Shown: piece by piece, positions 63,619 to 64,000 of the stretch | Numbering within the stretch: position 1 is the stretch's first letter | Layout: each line of letters starts with the position of its first letter | NCBI RefSeq assembly: GCF_037577855.1 | Contig: NZ_JBAKFX010000001.1 | Coordinates: 1-64,000 of the forward strand | Direction of reading: 5' to 3' | DNA from: Dethiothermospora halolimnae | GTDB lineage: Bacteria > Bacillota > Clostridia > Tissierellales > VENL01 | DNA: 64,000 nt | Notes under the pieces: model-generated | Database searches by the model: none | The model's input: the letters and a program-made list of their open reading frames with translations, nothing else | What the model was told of the DNA's origin: nothing | Program-made: the position numbers and the translations under genes

Positions 63619-64000
63619 TTACTCCACTACCGGTAACCATCCAGGTCTACTAATAAGGGCTTTCCAAAGAGGGTCAGGTATAACCAATCTGTCTTGATCC
63701 TTTTTAGATAAAGTAGTCACAATCTCAGATTCTTTTCCTTCTTCTATCTTTTGTACCCAATCTGGTTCCATGAGTAATTCCCTCCCAAGGGCAACCATGG
63801 CAACACCTGCATCTAATGCCTTTTTAGCTTCTTTAGCTGTATGGATAGAGCCTACACCGATTAATGGTACTCTATCATCAATTTTTTCTAAAAGGTACTG
63901 TATTCGGGTATTTGTATCATCAACCCCTCGTCTAGGTTTAGACCAAAAATCCATTAAAGAGACATGAAGATAGTCTAAGCCTTTATCTGACAGTTCATCT
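63619..64000 (-). CDS. Old Yellow Enzyme-family NADH:flavin oxidoreductase, 5' part outside the window
   Basis: Only the last 127 codons are present. The frame remains open to the window edge, reading LSDKGLDYLHVSLMDF before the internal Met. PLIGVGSIHTAKEAKKALDA and GVAMVALGRELLMEPDWVQK are the phosphate-binding strands of the OYE TIM barrel that hold FMN. Family members reduce activated alkenes, nitro groups or dienoyl-CoA. The shortness here suggests a single-domain OYE rather than the longer FadH type. Confidence 0.85.
   Translation of the reverse strand, partial: DELSDKGLDYLHVSLMDFWSKPRRGVDDTNTRIQYLLEKIDDRVPLIGVGSIHTAKEAKKALDAGVAMVALGRELLMEPDWVQKIEEGKESEIVTTLSKKDQDRLVIPDPLWKALISRPGWLPVVE

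Overview
The window is AT-rich (roughly 30% GC by eye) and carries strong AGGAGG-type ribosome binding sites, TTG/GTG starts and hairpin-plus-U-run terminators. It has sporulation-type proteins (a DUF11/SPOCS-like surface protein and a broken SpoIIM-like gene) and many anaerobe-type flavoproteins. Together these point to a low-GC Firmicute of the class Clostridia, possibly near Tissierellales. The genus is not resolvable from this sequence. No rRNA, tRNA or CRISPR array was seen.

Layout: 0-1.1 kb, a DDE transposase cut by the window edge. 1.3-3.3 kb, an Lsa/CplR-like ABC-F ribosome protection gene behind a two-stage leader (leader peptide with terminator/antiterminator, then a second short ORF with a hairpin next to the ribosome binding site). 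3.3-9.1 kb, an Fpg/Nei-like protein without the catalytic proline, an NCS2 purine permease, a DUF11 surface protein and a small membrane protein. 9.2-15.1 kb, two UvrA2-like ATPases and a translationally coupled serine hydrolase. 15.1-17.5 kb, a TetR-controlled flavoprotein operon with a clear promoter and operator. 17.7-21.6 kb, a GHL10/YngK-like glycosidase, a chemoreceptor and a membrane protein.

21.6-34.7 kb is a zone of duplication and decay. It holds a frameshifted copy of a DUF6054-like gene, a bacteriocin/peptide-immunity-like cluster (broken SpoIIM-like gene, LytTR regulator, ABC transporter interrupted at a T8 tract, LURP-one-like protein) and a wrecked BceAB-type transporter. It also holds a deleted and an intact amidohydrolase copy, and a second UvrA2 + serine hydrolase pair (29.0-32.3 kb) with an intact DUF6054-like gene.

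34.3-46.4 kb contains a DUF3298 fragment, an S41 lipoprotein peptidase, an Rpn-family pseudogene, a DUF6036 nucleotidyltransferase pair, an APH-like kinase, an esterase, a methyltransferase and an Lnt-like acyltransferase. A DUF362 ferredoxin pseudogene and an APH scrap follow, bounded by ~105-bp direct repeats.

46.4-57.5 kb reads as a defence island. A small putative regulator and a C5-cytosine methyltransferase face a Sau3AI/MutH-type endonuclease and a second PD-(D/E)XK-like protein. Beyond these lie a KAP-type membrane NTPase, MazG-like and HIT housekeeping enzymes, a PLD-helicase and a NERD-HRDC protein. 57.5-64 kb holds an APH-like kinase, a double-HTH ArsR-type regulator, an ABC exporter, a flavodoxin-fold reductase and the 3' part of an Old Yellow Enzyme gene. 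Four successive intergenic gaps here contain the same kind of palindrome followed by ~20-nt repeats.

The most promising uncharacterised system is the UvrA2-like + serine-hydrolase cassette, present twice with overlapping genes. I infer a role in tolerance to DNA-binding natural products (removal of the drug from DNA plus hydrolysis). This rests on the distant precedent of DrrC-type UvrA-like self-resistance proteins and is untested.
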